Below are positions 43,053-51,397 of a stretch of DNA of 64,000 nucleotides, one piece after another (within the stretch, counting starts at the first letter, position 1; each line of letters begins with the position of its first letter). Under the pieces are notes generated by a model. It saw nothing but the letters and a program-made list of their open reading frames with translations, searched no databases and had not been told where the DNA came from. Source of the DNA: Planococcus glaciei (GTDB lineage: Bacteria; Bacillota; Bacilli; Bacillales_A; Planococcaceae); contig NZ_FNDC01000003.1 in assembly GCF_900099655.1 (NCBI RefSeq), forward strand, positions 1 to 64,000, written 5' to 3'. The translations under genes and the position numbers were made by a program.

Positions 43053-44066
43053 GTGAAAAAATTGCTGTTTCCTTTTCTTTCCCTAATGGTCCTGGCAGGA
43101 TGCAACGATGCTCCGGCCAATCCGAAAGAAGCGAATGTCGCCACGGAAGCCATTGCAGGAGGCCTTGAAATTCCATGGTCCATCAATAAAGTCAATGACG
43201 AATTTTATATCTCGGAACGAACCGGGACCGTCGCGCATATTGCGGCAAACGGCCCAGTGACGCATCAGCCGGTTAACTTTTCAGATCCCTTGTCTTCAGC
43301 GGCTGAAGCCGGATTTCTTGGCTTCGTCTTGGCAGCCGATTTTGCCGATTCCAAACAAGCGTATGGTTATTATGTCTATGAGCAAGACGGCCGCTCTTTC
43401 AATAAGATTGCCCGCTTCGTCCAGGCTGACGGTTCATGGAATGAAACGGACATCTTGCTTGCAGGCATTCCGACGGGCAATGTGCATCACGGCGGACGCC
43501 TCGAAATTGATGAAAACGGGGTGCTGTTCGCAACGATCGGCGATGCTTCAGAACCTGAACTCGCTCAGGACCTCGGATCGGTCAACGGCAAAATCCTGCG
43601 CTTGAACGAGTCGGATGAATTCGAAATTTATTCGCACGGCCACCGCAATCCGCAAGGCATCGCCTGGGCAGACGGCACGATGTACGCATCGGAACACGGC
43701 CAGTCGGCCAATGACGAAATCAACATCATCGAAGAAGGCAATAATTATGGCTGGCCGGTGATCGAAGGCGATGCCGCCGAAGAAGGCATGGAAACGCCTT
43801 TCTATACTCCGGGCGCCGATGACACGTGGGCACCGAGCGGAATTGCTGTAAAAGATGGCCTTCTTTATGTGGCAGCGCTGCGCGGAACCGCCATCAAAGT
43901 AATCGATCTGGAAACGGGCGAAGTTACCGATTCATTTGAAGGGTTCGGCCGGGTCCGTGATGTGTTTGTTGACGGTGAAGATGTTTATTTCATCACCAAC
44001 AATACAGACGGCCGCGGGACTCCGTCTGAAAACGACGATCAGCTATACCGTTTGGGCAACGAATAG
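43053..44066 (+). CDS. PQQ-dependent sugar dehydrogenase-like lipoprotein (GSDH family)
   Basis: This 337-aa lipoprotein has lipobox LMVLAGC at residues 11-17 and a six-bladed beta-propeller of the soluble glucose/sorbosone dehydrogenase family: EIPWSINKVNDEFYISERTG, GNVHHGGRLEIDENGVLFATIGD (metal/PQQ region near 145), SHGHRNPQGIAW near 195 and EHGQSANDEINIIEEGNNYGWP near 215. It acts outside the membrane, but activity depends on PQQ supply, which is unknown here. The original terminator region behind it carries an inserted repeat element. Confidence 0.9.
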   Translation: MKKLLFPFLSLMVLAGCNDAPANPKEANVATEAIAGGLEIPWSINKVNDEFYISERTGTVAHIAANGPVTHQPVNFSDPLSSAAEAGFLGFVLAADFADSKQAYGYYVYEQDGRSFNKIARFVQADGSWNETDILLAGIPTGNVHHGGRLEIDENGVLFATIGDASEPELAQDLGSVNGKILRLNESDEFEIYSHGHRNPQGIAWADGTMYASEHGQSANDEINIIEEGNNYGWPVIEGDAAEEGMETPFYTPGADDTWAPSGIAVKDGLLYVAALRGTAIKVIDLETGEVTDSFEGFGRVRDVFVDGEDVYFITNNTDGRGTPSENDDQLYRLGNE

Positions 44067-44069
44067 AAA

Positions 44070-44089
44070 AGACGCCAATGCTGGCGTCT
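44070..44089 (+). terminator. Duplicated terminator stem, left copy (no U-tract)
   Basis: AGACGCCA-ATGC-TGGCGTCT directly behind the stop codon, without following T residues; instead the inserted element begins six bases later. Confidence 0.7.
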
Positions 44090-44094
44090 CAGAC

Positions 44095-44573
44095 TGTAGA
44101 CAAAGTCTAGATGTAATGTATAGAAATGCATAAAACCAACCGGACCGGCCACTTCGCTTTCCGTGGGCTCAGCCTCAGCCTCCTCGTCGCTCTGCTCCTG
44201 TGGGGTCTTCAGCTTTCGCTGGTCCCACAGGAGTCTCCGTGGCCGAACCGGTTGGGGCGTCTCTCTGGGATTCGCAAGTGAATGGTCATCCGATTGAAGC
44301 TTAAACAGACTGTACAAGAAGAAAAACGACACCTCTTTACAGCTTCCAGGTTTAGGATCCAAAGTGAAAGCCGGCGAAAAACCCCTGCTCCTGTTTCTGC
44401 ATCCTTGCGCTAGCTTCGTCACAAAGGCTTGCCCTCGCAGACTTCGGCCAATGCCTTTCCTGCGGGATTTCGGCGCGAGCCCGCGGAACGCGTCCGGCTG
44501 AAACGGAGAATCCGGAATTCCCTCTCAATTGGTATTTATTCAGCTTTCATGGGTAAAAATTCTTTTGTCTACA
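44095..44573. mobile_element. MITE-like non-coding element, 479 bp
   Basis: Ends are inverted repeats TGTAGACAAA (44095-44104) and TTTGTCTACA (44564-44573). The interior has no gene. It includes a nested palindrome 44136-44255 (outer arms CCAACCGGACCGGCCAC/GTGGCCGAACCGGTTGG, inner CTCCTGTGGG/CCCACAGGAG). Both flanks carry nearly identical 19-bp terminator stems (44071-44089 and 44579-44597). I read it as a non-autonomous transposon-derived repeat; similar GC-rich palindromes are common in Bacillales intergenic DNA. Confidence 0.7.
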
Positions 44574-44578
44574 AGCTC

Positions 44579-44603
44579 GACGCCAATACTGGCGTCTTTT
44601 TTT
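44579..44603 (+). terminator. Duplicated terminator stem, right copy (with U-tract)
   Basis: GACGCCA-ATAC-TGGCGTC followed by TTTTTTT. It differs from the left copy by one base in the loop. Confidence 0.8.
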
Positions 44604-45099
44604 ATAGGAATTTCACCATAAGATCTTCATCGGTGTATTCGTCCCCTGATTTCATCGCGCGGTATTCTGTGCCGTACTTTTCAAAGCCGAAGCGTTCATA
44701 CAATCTAATGGCCGATCGGTTGTGGCTCGAGACAGTCAAATACAGCTGTTCGATGCCTTCCCACTCGTTTGCATAATCGAGCAATTCCTCCATCAACCTG
44801 CTTGCAACGCCGTTTCCTCTGGCGCGCGGCGTTACATACACTGCTACGACATTTGCGCGGTGCTTCATCTTTTTCGCAGCTTCTCGAAGGAGCGTGACAT
44901 TGCCGACCAACCGCCCTTCCGAAAAAGCGCCGAACGTGACCGCTAATGGGGAAGCCAAATTTTCTGCGGTCGTTTCGACCGGCTTTTGAAGTGCGTCTTT
45001 TAAGACTGAACCGAAGGCATCGGGATTATTGGTCAACGCTTCAATGCGAAGCTCGCGGTAAGCAGCAGCGTCCGCTGCCGTCAATTCACGAATATCCAT
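44602..45099 (-). CDS. GNAT family N-acetyltransferase
   Basis: This 165-aa GNAT protein shows IRELTAADAAAYRELRIEAL at the N-terminus, acetyl-CoA loop VTPRARGNGVASRLMEELLDYA near residue 100 and LTVSSHNRSAIRLYERFGFEKYG near 135. The substrate is unknown; RimI-like or small-molecule acetylation are both possible. ATG 45099 follows GGAAG. It is cotranscribed with the S66 peptidase gene (17-bp gap). Confidence 0.9.
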   Translation of the reverse strand: MDIRELTAADAAAYRELRIEALTNNPDAFGSVLKDALQKPVETTAENLASPLAVTFGAFSEGRLVGNVTLLREAAKKMKHRANVVAVYVTPRARGNGVASRLMEELLDYANEWEGIEQLYLTVSSHNRSAIRLYERFGFEKYGTEYRAMKSGDEYTDEDLMVKFL

Positions 45100-45115
45100 T
45101 GGCGATTCTTCCTTT

Positions 45116-46126
45116 TCATTTGAATTCGATTTGAACTTTTCCTTTGCCGTCCGCTACATCAATTGTTGTATAGGCTCCGTTGACAAAGGTGATTTGAGGC
45201 GGAATATGGCCAAGATCGATGTCATAAGCAATCGGCACACCCAGTTCATCCGATAAATCCTCATACATTTTTTCAACTGTATAGCCGCTGATTTCCTGAT
45301 TCGCCGGGCTTCTGCCGAAGACGATTCCGGAAATGTGGTTAAACCAACCTGCGTATTTCATCTGTGTCAATGACCGCTTTAAATCGGCGACATTCATCTC
45401 GCAGTTTTCCAAATACCATACGACCGGCTCATCAGGGATGTGGCGTTCCCTAAATACGTTTACGTCCCCGTACGGAGTCCCGATCAAATGGCGGATCACA
45501 TCGATGCAGCCTCCGAGCAAGCGGCCGGTGAACTGCTCAGCCTCGCCTGAAACGGTCTTCCATTCCGTCGGTTCTGTCAAATTGAAAATGACAGGTGTCG
45601 GATTTTCAAAATCCCATTCTTTCTGGTATTTCTCAGAAGACACTTGTGTAATCGATTCGCCTGATTTCGTTTGAAGGACATCCAGCCATTTCGCTGTTGT
45701 GTCATCGGATTCGGGACCGCGAAGGTCGACGAGATTGCCGCCGTGCGCTGTCGCATATCCTGTATTTAACGTAACTGCCAACAGCAGCATGCTGATATCC
45801 GAATAGCCCATAATCCATTTCAAATCAACTTTTGAAAAATCGAGAAATTCCAGTATTTCCACCAGCAGTTCCCCACCCCATGGCGGCATCACCAAATCGA
45901 TGGCCGGATCGCTGAGCATGTTCATCAATTCTTCTGCCCGAGCTTCTGCCGGTGCCGATTTCGCTTCTCTTTGCGTCCACGCTGTGTCCCCTACTGTCAA
46001 TTTAAAGCCTCGCTCTTCTAAGCGCTCAATTGATTTCTTTAATACGCCGTGCATGTCCGGTGCAACTCCGGAAGAAGGTGCCGTTACACCAATTGTTTCA
46101 ATCGTGCGGTCTGGATATCTGATCAT
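45116..46126 (-). CDS. S66 family peptidase (LD-carboxypeptidase/MccF-like)
   Basis: This 336-aa protein matches the S66 family. The nucleophile serine is in WIMGYSDISML near residue 112, and the Glu and His of the triad are in YLENCEMNVADL near 240 and DIDLGHIPPQITF near 305. S66 enzymes cut LD-peptide bonds of peptidoglycan or inactivate microcin C-like antibiotics (MccF). This one lacks a signal peptide, favouring an intracellular role in murein recycling or self-immunity. The start is ATG 46126 behind AAAGGAG. Confidence 0.9.
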   Translation of the reverse strand: MIRYPDRTIETIGVTAPSSGVAPDMHGVLKKSIERLEERGFKLTVGDTAWTQREAKSAPAEARAEELMNMLSDPAIDLVMPPWGGELLVEILEFLDFSKVDLKWIMGYSDISMLLLAVTLNTGYATAHGGNLVDLRGPESDDTTAKWLDVLQTKSGESITQVSSEKYQKEWDFENPTPVIFNLTEPTEWKTVSGEAEQFTGRLLGGCIDVIRHLIGTPYGDVNVFRERHIPDEPVVWYLENCEMNVADLKRSLTQMKYAGWFNHISGIVFGRSPANQEISGYTVEKMYEDLSDELGVPIAYDIDLGHIPPQITFVNGAYTTIDVADGKGKVQIEFK

Positions 46127-46151
46127 CGTCATTCTCCTTTACTGATTGGCG

Positions 46152-46358
46152 TTATGTAAATGATACGAGTGCGAGGATGATTCCGCAAAGGATAACTCCA
46201 CCAAGCAGAAATAAAAATGCCTGCGTGATCAAATCCCAAAACGGGTGCGGGTTTTTGTCCAGCCGTTTGTGGTTTAAGTCGAGAACTCCTGGAGAGAGCC
46301 CTGTCGACTCCGATTGAACCGGATAATTTTTCGGGTTTTTCTTGTTGCGTGCTAACAT
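46152..46358 (-). CDS. Small membrane-anchored protein, 68 aa
   Basis: This 68-aa protein has a basic, polar N-terminal half (MLARNKKNPKNYPVQSESTG, then LDLNHKRLDKNPHPFWD) and one C-terminal helix (LITQAFLFLLGGVILCGIILAL). ATG 46358 follows AAGGAGGAG. It is upstream of the S66 gene in the same direction. The function is unknown. Confidence 0.7.
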   Translation of the reverse strand: MLARNKKNPKNYPVQSESTGLSPGVLDLNHKRLDKNPHPFWDLITQAFLFLLGGVILCGIILALVSFT

Positions 46359-46535
46359 AATTCTCCTCCTTGAACTTTCCAATTAATTTTAACTCATTGG
46401 ATATATTATACTAGAGAAGCTTATGTTTAACAGAAATTTTTAAAAAGGTATCTTAGCGTTTTTATAGGCTCCCGCATATTGCAGCTTAATGCGGGTATTA
46501 AAAGAGCAAAGCAGAACTTAGGAGGAGATGGACAA

Positions 46536-47180
46536 ATGAAGGTGCTAATCGTTGGGGCAAACGGACAAATTGGACGCCATTTGGTTCAATTGCTGTCGCA
46601 ATCGCAAGAGCATACACCGAAAGCCATGATTCGGCTTGAAGAGCAAATCAGTTATTTTAATTCACTGGGAGTCGAAACTGTATTGACCAGCCTGGAAGGC
46701 AGCGTCGACGAAATTGCCGACGCGATGGAAGGCTGTGATGCAGTCGTGTTCACAGCTGGAAGCGGCGGTGCGACAGGAGCGGACAAAACGCTGTTGATCG
46801 ACTTGGACGGAGCAGCGAAAACGATCAAAGCGGCTGAACAAACCGGAACGGAGCGCTTTCTGATGGTCAGTGCCATTCACGCCGACCGGCGAGAAATGTG
46901 GGGCGAAGATATTGCCCCGTATTACGTCGCCAAACACCACGCCGATAATATTCTGCGTGCCAGTGGGCTCATCTATACCATTGTACGACCCGGGCTTTTG
47001 ACTAATGATCCGGGAACCGGACGCATCCGGGCAACGGAAAATTTGGACTCCGGCCCCATTCCGAGGGAAGATGTGGCACAAGTGCTGCTTCATTGCCTGG
47101 ACAACGAGCACGTTTTCAATAAAACCTTTGAAATTATTTCAGGGGATGACGAAATCGAAGAAGCTTTGGACCGGTTATAG
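46536..47180 (+). CDS. NAD(P)-binding atypical SDR family protein (YhfK/YtfG-like)
   Basis: This 214-aa Rossmann protein has the dinucleotide-binding VLIVGANGQIGRHLVQLL at the N-terminus, VVFTAGSGGATGADKTLLIDLDGAAKTIKAAE near 70, and YYVAKHHADNILRASGLIYTIVRPGLL near 135 with the YxxxK pair in YYVAKHHAD. It probably is an NAD(P)H-dependent reductase or NmrA-like sensor. ATG 46536 follows AGGAGG. A hairpin CCCGCAT/ATGCGGG (46471-46495) lies upstream. An HxlR-family regulator is convergent; such regulators often control this kind of gene, but hxlAB is the better candidate target here. Confidence 0.87.
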   Translation: MKVLIVGANGQIGRHLVQLLSQSQEHTPKAMIRLEEQISYFNSLGVETVLTSLEGSVDEIADAMEGCDAVVFTAGSGGATGADKTLLIDLDGAAKTIKAAEQTGTERFLMVSAIHADRREMWGEDIAPYYVAKHHADNILRASGLIYTIVRPGLLTNDPGTGRIRATENLDSGPIPREDVAQVLLHCLDNEHVFNKTFEIISGDDEIEEALDRL

Positions 47181-47239
47181 AAAGATGCAGTTTTTTACCC
47201 CTTGAAATGCCGGACTCTCCTTATTAAATAAAGACAAAA

Positions 47240-47278
47240 AAATGCCCGGCAACTCGTATATACAGTTGCCGGGCATTT
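47240..47278. terminator. Bidirectional terminator
   Basis: AAATGCCCGGCAACT pairs with AGTTGCCGGGCATTT between the SDR gene and convergent hxlR, with T/A runs on both sides. Confidence 0.9.
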
Positions 47279-47355
47279 TCATATGGAAACCTCTCTCCAC
47301 ACTATTGTCGGTCTCTTCGTTCAGTTATATTTAGACATTTTATAGGATGACTTAT

Positions 47356-47709
47356 TCAGTCGTTTTCTACTTTCTTATCCAAGTTGCGATCTATATATTC
47401 TTTTCCCCATTCATACATCGAATCCAGTATAGGAATTAGGGTTTTTCCTTGTTCGGTAAGAGAATATTCCACTTTAGGCGGCACCACCGGGTAAACTTCG
47501 CGGTGGACAATCAAGTGATCTTCAAGTTCACGCAGCTGATTCACCAGCATCCGTTGAGTAATCCCCGGTATAAGATTTTTCAATTCCCCAAAGCGCTTCG
47601 TTCCTTCTTTGCCTAAATGCCATAGCACTAACATCTTCCACTTTCCTCCGATGATGGAAAGTGTCAGCTCTTTTTCGCAATTAAAAACTTTCTCTCCTAA
47701 ATTAGGCAT
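47356..47709 (-). CDS. hxlR: HxlR-type winged-helix regulator of formaldehyde detoxification
   Basis: This 117-aa HxlR/MarR-like regulator has the conserved cysteine in [24 protein letters not shown], followed by [57 protein letters not shown] wHTH (quoted here in part from family memory and matching this protein). The N-terminal half is nearly identical, as I remember it, to B. subtilis HxlR, the formaldehyde-responsive activator of hxlAB. ATG 47709 follows GGGAAGGAAG. hxlAB lie 1.4 kb upstream on the same strand, with a HAD gene between, whereas in B. subtilis hxlR is divergent from hxlAB. Confidence 0.88.
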   Translation of the reverse strand: MPNLGEKVFNCEKELTLSIIGGKWKMLVLWHLGKEGTKRFGELKNLIPGITQRMLVNQLRELEDHLIVHREVYPVVPPKVEYSLTEQGKTLIPILDSMYEWGKEYIDRNLDKKVEND

Positions 47710-47949
47710 CCGTTTTCTTCCTTCCCTATTCAATTTCCACCCTATATTTTTCATTACTATAGGAGGAAACAGCAAGTACTGTCATTTATGTCACTTAGTT
47801 AGTGTACTCGCAATAGTACGGGGAGTAAATTTTTCTGCATTCCATGAATGACGCTGCAAATGTATGGAATACTGCCATAAGTGCAATGAACCCCTGCTAA
47901 AAGATGGTTCTTCCTTTTCAAGCGGTTCTGAGTAGACTGCCATTATTGA

Positions 47950-48801
47950 TCAGCCCATCGGAAGTGAATCAGGATTTTTTTGTTCTTCATCTTTTAAAAC
48001 ACTCGCTGGCTCTAAAACGAACTTTTCTAACACATGAAGCACCCCTTCTTCATTGTTCGAAAAGGTAGTGTAATCAGCCAGATCTTTTATTTCTTTTACG
48101 GCATTTCCCATCGCTACGCCGAGACCAGCCGCCGCAATAAGTTCGATGTCATTGTAGTTGTCGCCGATGCCGATTATTTCTGTACGTTCTATGCCAAGCA
48201 TGTTCGCTAAGAATAACAAAGCATTGCCCTTGTTTGCCTCCGGATGGGTGATTTCAAGATAATGTTTTTTGGATTTTGCAATGTGTGCAGAATCTCCGAT
48301 TAATGATTGCAACTCACCTTGCAGTTGGTCAAGCACGTGCGGTTCTTCGATAAAAAGCAATTTTGTCACGCCTTTTTCAGCCAGCTTGATAAGGTCCGGC
48401 TCTATCCGGTAAGGAACTTTAACTGCTTCCGCATAAGCAATTAGCTTGTCATTTTCAACGGCACTATAAAGAATATCATCCTGGTATAGCTGGAGATGCA
48501 GGTTTTTGTCACGAGAAATTTCGATTAACTTTTGTGCAATATGAGGAGGAACTGTCCGCTCGTACACCACTTGTTTTTCATTCACATCTTTAATCAATGC
48601 CCCTTGATAGGTAATGAGCGGTACATTTAGATTCAATTGCAATGCAATGAGTTTTGCAGAGGAAAACATGCGCCCCGTAGCAATCGTGACAATTGTCCCC
48701 GCTTCCGCCGCTCTTTGAATTGCCGTCACTGTATTTGGTGAAATCATTAAATCGTCTGTGAGCAGTGTTCCGTCAAGATCGATTGCGACCAATTTATACA
48801 T
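47950..48801 (-). CDS. Cof-type HAD-IIB sugar phosphatase
   Basis: This 283-aa HAD phosphatase has motif I AIDLDGTLLTDD at residue 5, motif II VTIATGRMFSS, the catalytic lysine region, and motif III IGIGDNYNDIELIAAAGLGVAMGNA near 215. The C2 cap is of the Cof/YidA type, which dephosphorylates sugar phosphates or nucleotides. It lies between hxlB and hxlR; a role with hexulose or fructose phosphates is possible but unproven. A short hydrophilic tail (KDEEQKNPDSLPMG) follows the domain. Confidence 0.92.
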   Translation of the reverse strand: MYKLVAIDLDGTLLTDDLMISPNTVTAIQRAAEAGTIVTIATGRMFSSAKLIALQLNLNVPLITYQGALIKDVNEKQVVYERTVPPHIAQKLIEISRDKNLHLQLYQDDILYSAVENDKLIAYAEAVKVPYRIEPDLIKLAEKGVTKLLFIEEPHVLDQLQGELQSLIGDSAHIAKSKKHYLEITHPEANKGNALLFLANMLGIERTEIIGIGDNYNDIELIAAAGLGVAMGNAVKEIKDLADYTTFSNNEEGVLHVLEKFVLEPASVLKDEEQKNPDSLPMG

Positions 48802-49129
48802 AGCTTCTCTCCTTGAAATTCTGTCTTATCCTGTCTAACAAAATGAGTATAACAGAAAAGCATGATTCACTCCCTTTAAACAGCAACACATCGGCAGACT
48901 GTCCAATGGAATCGATTCAAATGCGTTTCTCTAAGAAACAGGTGAAAATGGGCATCAATCTGAATGCCATTGCGAATATGCATCTCCTGCCGTGTTTCAA
49001 AACCATCGCCGTTTATTAATCAAGTGCACCGTTTTCTGCGAGAATGTTCTTTAGTGGTGTTCATGCATTTGAATCCAATTAAACAAGCCTGAGTCTGCGT
49101 AAATCTCAGACTCAGGCTTGCTGGTTGTG
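48802..49129. other. Gene-free stretch between the HAD gene and hxlB
   Basis: It holds the hxlB terminator at 49084-49120. The plus-strand 68-codon frame at its left end has no ribosome binding site and is rejected. Nothing else recognised. Confidence 0.55.
49075..49120 (-). terminator. Terminator of hxlAB
   Basis: CAAGCCTGAGTCTG pairs with CAGACTCAGGCTTG (14 bp, 9-nt loop), then TTTAATT on the minus strand. Confidence 0.88.
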
Positions 49130-49684
49130 CTATTCCAAATTCGCGTGCCTGCCGTACATGGCATCGGATTTGAGCCCTTTTTTATCCATGAAACTTAATA
49201 TTAAGGCATCATAAAAGACAAGAAGCGATTGTTCAAACAATGACCCCATCGGTTGAATCGATTTACCGCTGGTGCCATCCCCTTTTGCCTGGGCGGGTAT
49301 TTCAATTCGAATATCCGACAGTTTCCCTATTGTGGACTCCGGGTTTATTGTAATAGCCACTATTGTCGCGCCGATGCTTTTAGCTTTCTTCGCCATAGCT
49401 GCAAGGCTTTGGGTCTCTCCGGAACCAGAACCAACGATAAAGATGTCATCCGGCTCCAAATTCGGTGTTACCGTTTCTCCAACGACATATGCATCCAAGC
49501 CGACGTGCATCATTCGCATCACAAATGCCTTAGCCATAAAGCCGGACCGCCCCCCGCCTGCAACAAATATTTTCTTGGCACGCAGGATGCTGTCCACTGC
49601 TTTTTCGGCTTCCTCAACATTAATGAGGACGGTGGTCCGCTTCAATTCAGCCAGTATTTCGTCTGTGTAGCCCACCGTATTCAT
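49130..49684 (-). CDS. hxlB: 6-phospho-3-hexuloisomerase
   Basis: This 184-aa SIS-domain enzyme converts hexulose 6-phosphate to fructose 6-phosphate, the second step of the RuMP pathway. The SIS features are KIFVAGGGRSGFMAKAFVMRMMHVGLDAYVVGE near residue 35 and FIVGSGSGETQSLAAMAKKAKSIGATIVAIT near 85. The C-terminal KSIQPMGSLFEQSLLVFYDALIL is typical of PHI. Its ATG lies one base behind the hxlA stop, so the two are tightly coupled. Confidence 0.95.
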   Translation of the reverse strand: MNTVGYTDEILAELKRTTVLINVEEAEKAVDSILRAKKIFVAGGGRSGFMAKAFVMRMMHVGLDAYVVGETVTPNLEPDDIFIVGSGSGETQSLAAMAKKAKSIGATIVAITINPESTIGKLSDIRIEIPAQAKGDGTSGKSIQPMGSLFEQSLLVFYDALILSFMDKKGLKSDAMYGRHANLE

Positions 49685-49685
49685 A

Positions 49686-50327
49686 CTACGCCGTCACACT
49701 TTCTTTCATCATCTTTTGAATTTTTTCCGCTTCTGCACGCTTGTTTTCTTTGCTTGTGATTCCTCCGCCGACAATAATCAAATCCGGTTGTGCTTCGATC
49801 ACTTCAGGCAATGTCTCCAGCTTGATGCCGCCAGCAATTGCGGTTTTGGCGTTTTTAACGACGCTTTTGATGGTTCGCAAATCTGCAAAAGAATCTTTTC
49901 CTTCCGCTTGCAAATCGTAGCCGGTGTGGACGCAGATATAATCCGCTCCAAGTTCATCAAGCTCTGCAGCCCGTGCTTTGATATCTTTTACAGCAATCAT
50001 GTCGACCAGGATTTTCTTGCCTTGTTTTTTCGCTTCTTCAACTGCGCCTCTAATTGATGAGTCTTCTGCCTGCGCAAGAATCGTCACAATGTCTGCGCCT
50101 GCAGCAGCTGCATTTGACACTTCATAAGCAGCAGCATCCATAATTTTCACATCTGCTAGTACTTCCAAATTAGGGAAAGCCGCTTTTACTTCTGCAACAG
50201 CTTTAAGCCCTTCTTTATTGATCACAGGGGTTCCGATTTCAACGATATCGATAAACGCCTGTACCTCTTTAACCACTTCAATTGCTTCTGGAATGTTTAC
50301 TAAATCTAATGCTAGTTGTAATTTCAT
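49686..50327 (-). CDS. hxlA: 3-hexulose-6-phosphate synthase
   Basis: This 213-aa (beta/alpha)8 enzyme condenses formaldehyde with ribulose 5-phosphate. LQLALDLVNIPEAIEVVKEV at the N-terminus holds the first active-site Asp, and VLADVKIMDAAAYEVSNAAAAGADIVTIL near residue 58 carries the DxKxxD motif. VHTGYDLQAEG and VVGGGITSKENK complete the phosphate site. In a heterotroph it serves formaldehyde detoxification. ATG 50327 follows AAGGAG. A TATACT box at 50426-50431 with a poor -35 fits activator (HxlR) control. Confidence 0.96.
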   Translation of the reverse strand: MKLQLALDLVNIPEAIEVVKEVQAFIDIVEIGTPVINKEGLKAVAEVKAAFPNLEVLADVKIMDAAAYEVSNAAAAGADIVTILAQAEDSSIRGAVEEAKKQGKKILVDMIAVKDIKARAAELDELGADYICVHTGYDLQAEGKDSFADLRTIKSVVKNAKTAIAGGIKLETLPEVIEAQPDLIIVGGGITSKENKRAEAEKIQKMMKESVTA

Positions 50328-50494
50328 ATGTAAATCTCCTTGTTTTCGTATTTCGGTTCCCCTTCAGTGTAAGTTGTGCAATCCCTATTGTGAAGTACGC
50401 ACTTTAAAATCACATACTGACAAAAAGTATACTGTCGAACAGCAAGTCCACTTAAAATATCCTCCCGTGTGCTTTTCTCTTGCTTCACGAAAAA

Positions 50495-50519
50495 GTTTGA
50501 ATGTTCACCTAACGGGTAA
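50495..50519 (+). promoter_or_regulatory. Putative sigma-B promoter
   Basis: GTTTGA (50495-50500) and GGGTAA (50514-50519) are 13 bp apart, close to the sigma-B consensus GTTTAA-N12-15-GGGTAT. Predicted transcription would start near 50527, about 33 nt before the start codon. Confidence 0.72.
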
Positions 50520-50559
50520 CTGAGTGTATGAAGACTTTTCAAACATAGGGGGCTTTAAC

Positions 50560-51066
50560 ATGGAAAACAATAATCGTGATGATTCGGTCCGAAAAGATCG
50601 GCAAGATAGCCAGCATTTCCAAGCAGAAAATTCAGCTGCAGACAGGGATATTGAAAAAGGAGATGAACTTCGGAGAAGAGGCCGTACCGGCACAAACAAC
50701 GATAGTTCGAACGAGCCGTACCTAGCTGATGGGGACACCACAATCAGAAAAAAAGATCCGAACAATTCAGCCGACTGGCGGGAATCGGAAGAGCCAAATC
50801 CAAGTAGAGAAACAAGCGGCTGGCAAAAAAGCAATGATTTTGACGACACCATTCGGGAACCAGAAGGAACCTTTACAACAGGGGAACGCGGAAACGTCAT
50901 AAACAGCGCTACTTGGGATCCGGAAAACCACACAAGCGAAGAAGAGGTGGAACACGTAGACGTTAATGATTACGTCCAAACCAGTTCGCCTGAAAATCAA
51001 AAACAGAACAAACTTCACGAAGAACGTTTAAATGTGGACAAAGACCGTATTCAAAAGGATAAGTAA
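50560..51066 (+). CDS. Hydrophilic, probably disordered stress protein
   Basis: This 168-aa protein is almost free of hydrophobic residues and rich in N, D, E, R, S and Q (MENNNRDDSVRKDRQDSQHF, RRGRTGTNNDSSNEPYLADG, KNDFDDTIREPEGTF region). That is hydrophilin-like composition. I recognise no family. It is preceded by a sigma-B-type promoter and ends in a terminator, suggesting a monocistronic general-stress gene. ATG 50560 follows AGGGGG; an ATG at 50524 has no ribosome binding site and would start before the predicted transcript. Confidence 0.75.
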   Translation: MENNNRDDSVRKDRQDSQHFQAENSAADRDIEKGDELRRRGRTGTNNDSSNEPYLADGDTTIRKKDPNNSADWRESEEPNPSRETSGWQKSNDFDDTIREPEGTFTTGERGNVINSATWDPENHTSEEEVEHVDVNDYVQTSSPENQKQNKLHEERLNVDKDRIQKDK

Positions 51067-51126
51067 ATGCAGAAAAGCACATGATGTTGGCATACCTATC
51101 CACTGATGTGCCAACAGAGCGAGAAG

Positions 51127-51161
51127 AGCCGAAAGGATGAATCCGTCCTTCGGCTTTTTTT
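51127..51161 (+). terminator. Terminator of the stress-protein gene
   Basis: AGCCGAAAGGA pairs with TCCTTCGGCT, then TTTTTTT. Confidence 0.85.
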
Positions 51162-51397
51162 ATAGGCAAAAATCAAAATAACTGAAATTACCGGTTGCAT
51201 TTTTAAGCATTAGAATGTCTTTCCAATGTCTAGAAAGATGGAAAGTGCTTGAAACTCTTTGAACTCAATAAAAACAGGCCGCTAATTAAAGTTCTAATTA
51301 GCGGCCTGTTGGGTTTTAACTTCGTTTTTGATTCAAAATGACCAGTCTGGGCTTAATGGCCGGGTTCTTTTTGCTTCCCTAAAAGCCTTGTTGTGCA
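51162..51397. other. Intergenic stretch between convergent stress gene and copA
   Basis: It holds the copA terminator at 51275-51308 and AT-rich sequence. No gene seen. Confidence 0.5.
51270..51308 (-). terminator. Terminator of copA
   Basis: CAGGCCGCTAATTA pairs with TAATTAGCGGCCTG (14 bp), then TTTTTATT on the minus strand. Confidence 0.88.

Noticed and set aside
44393..44776. Plus-strand frames running from the MITE-like element into the GNAT gene
   Set aside because: They cross a terminator and lie opposite a conserved acetyltransferase.
48813..49019. 68-codon plus-strand frame upstream of the HAD gene
   Set aside because: No ribosome binding site and no recognisable protein; probably leader or spacer DNA.
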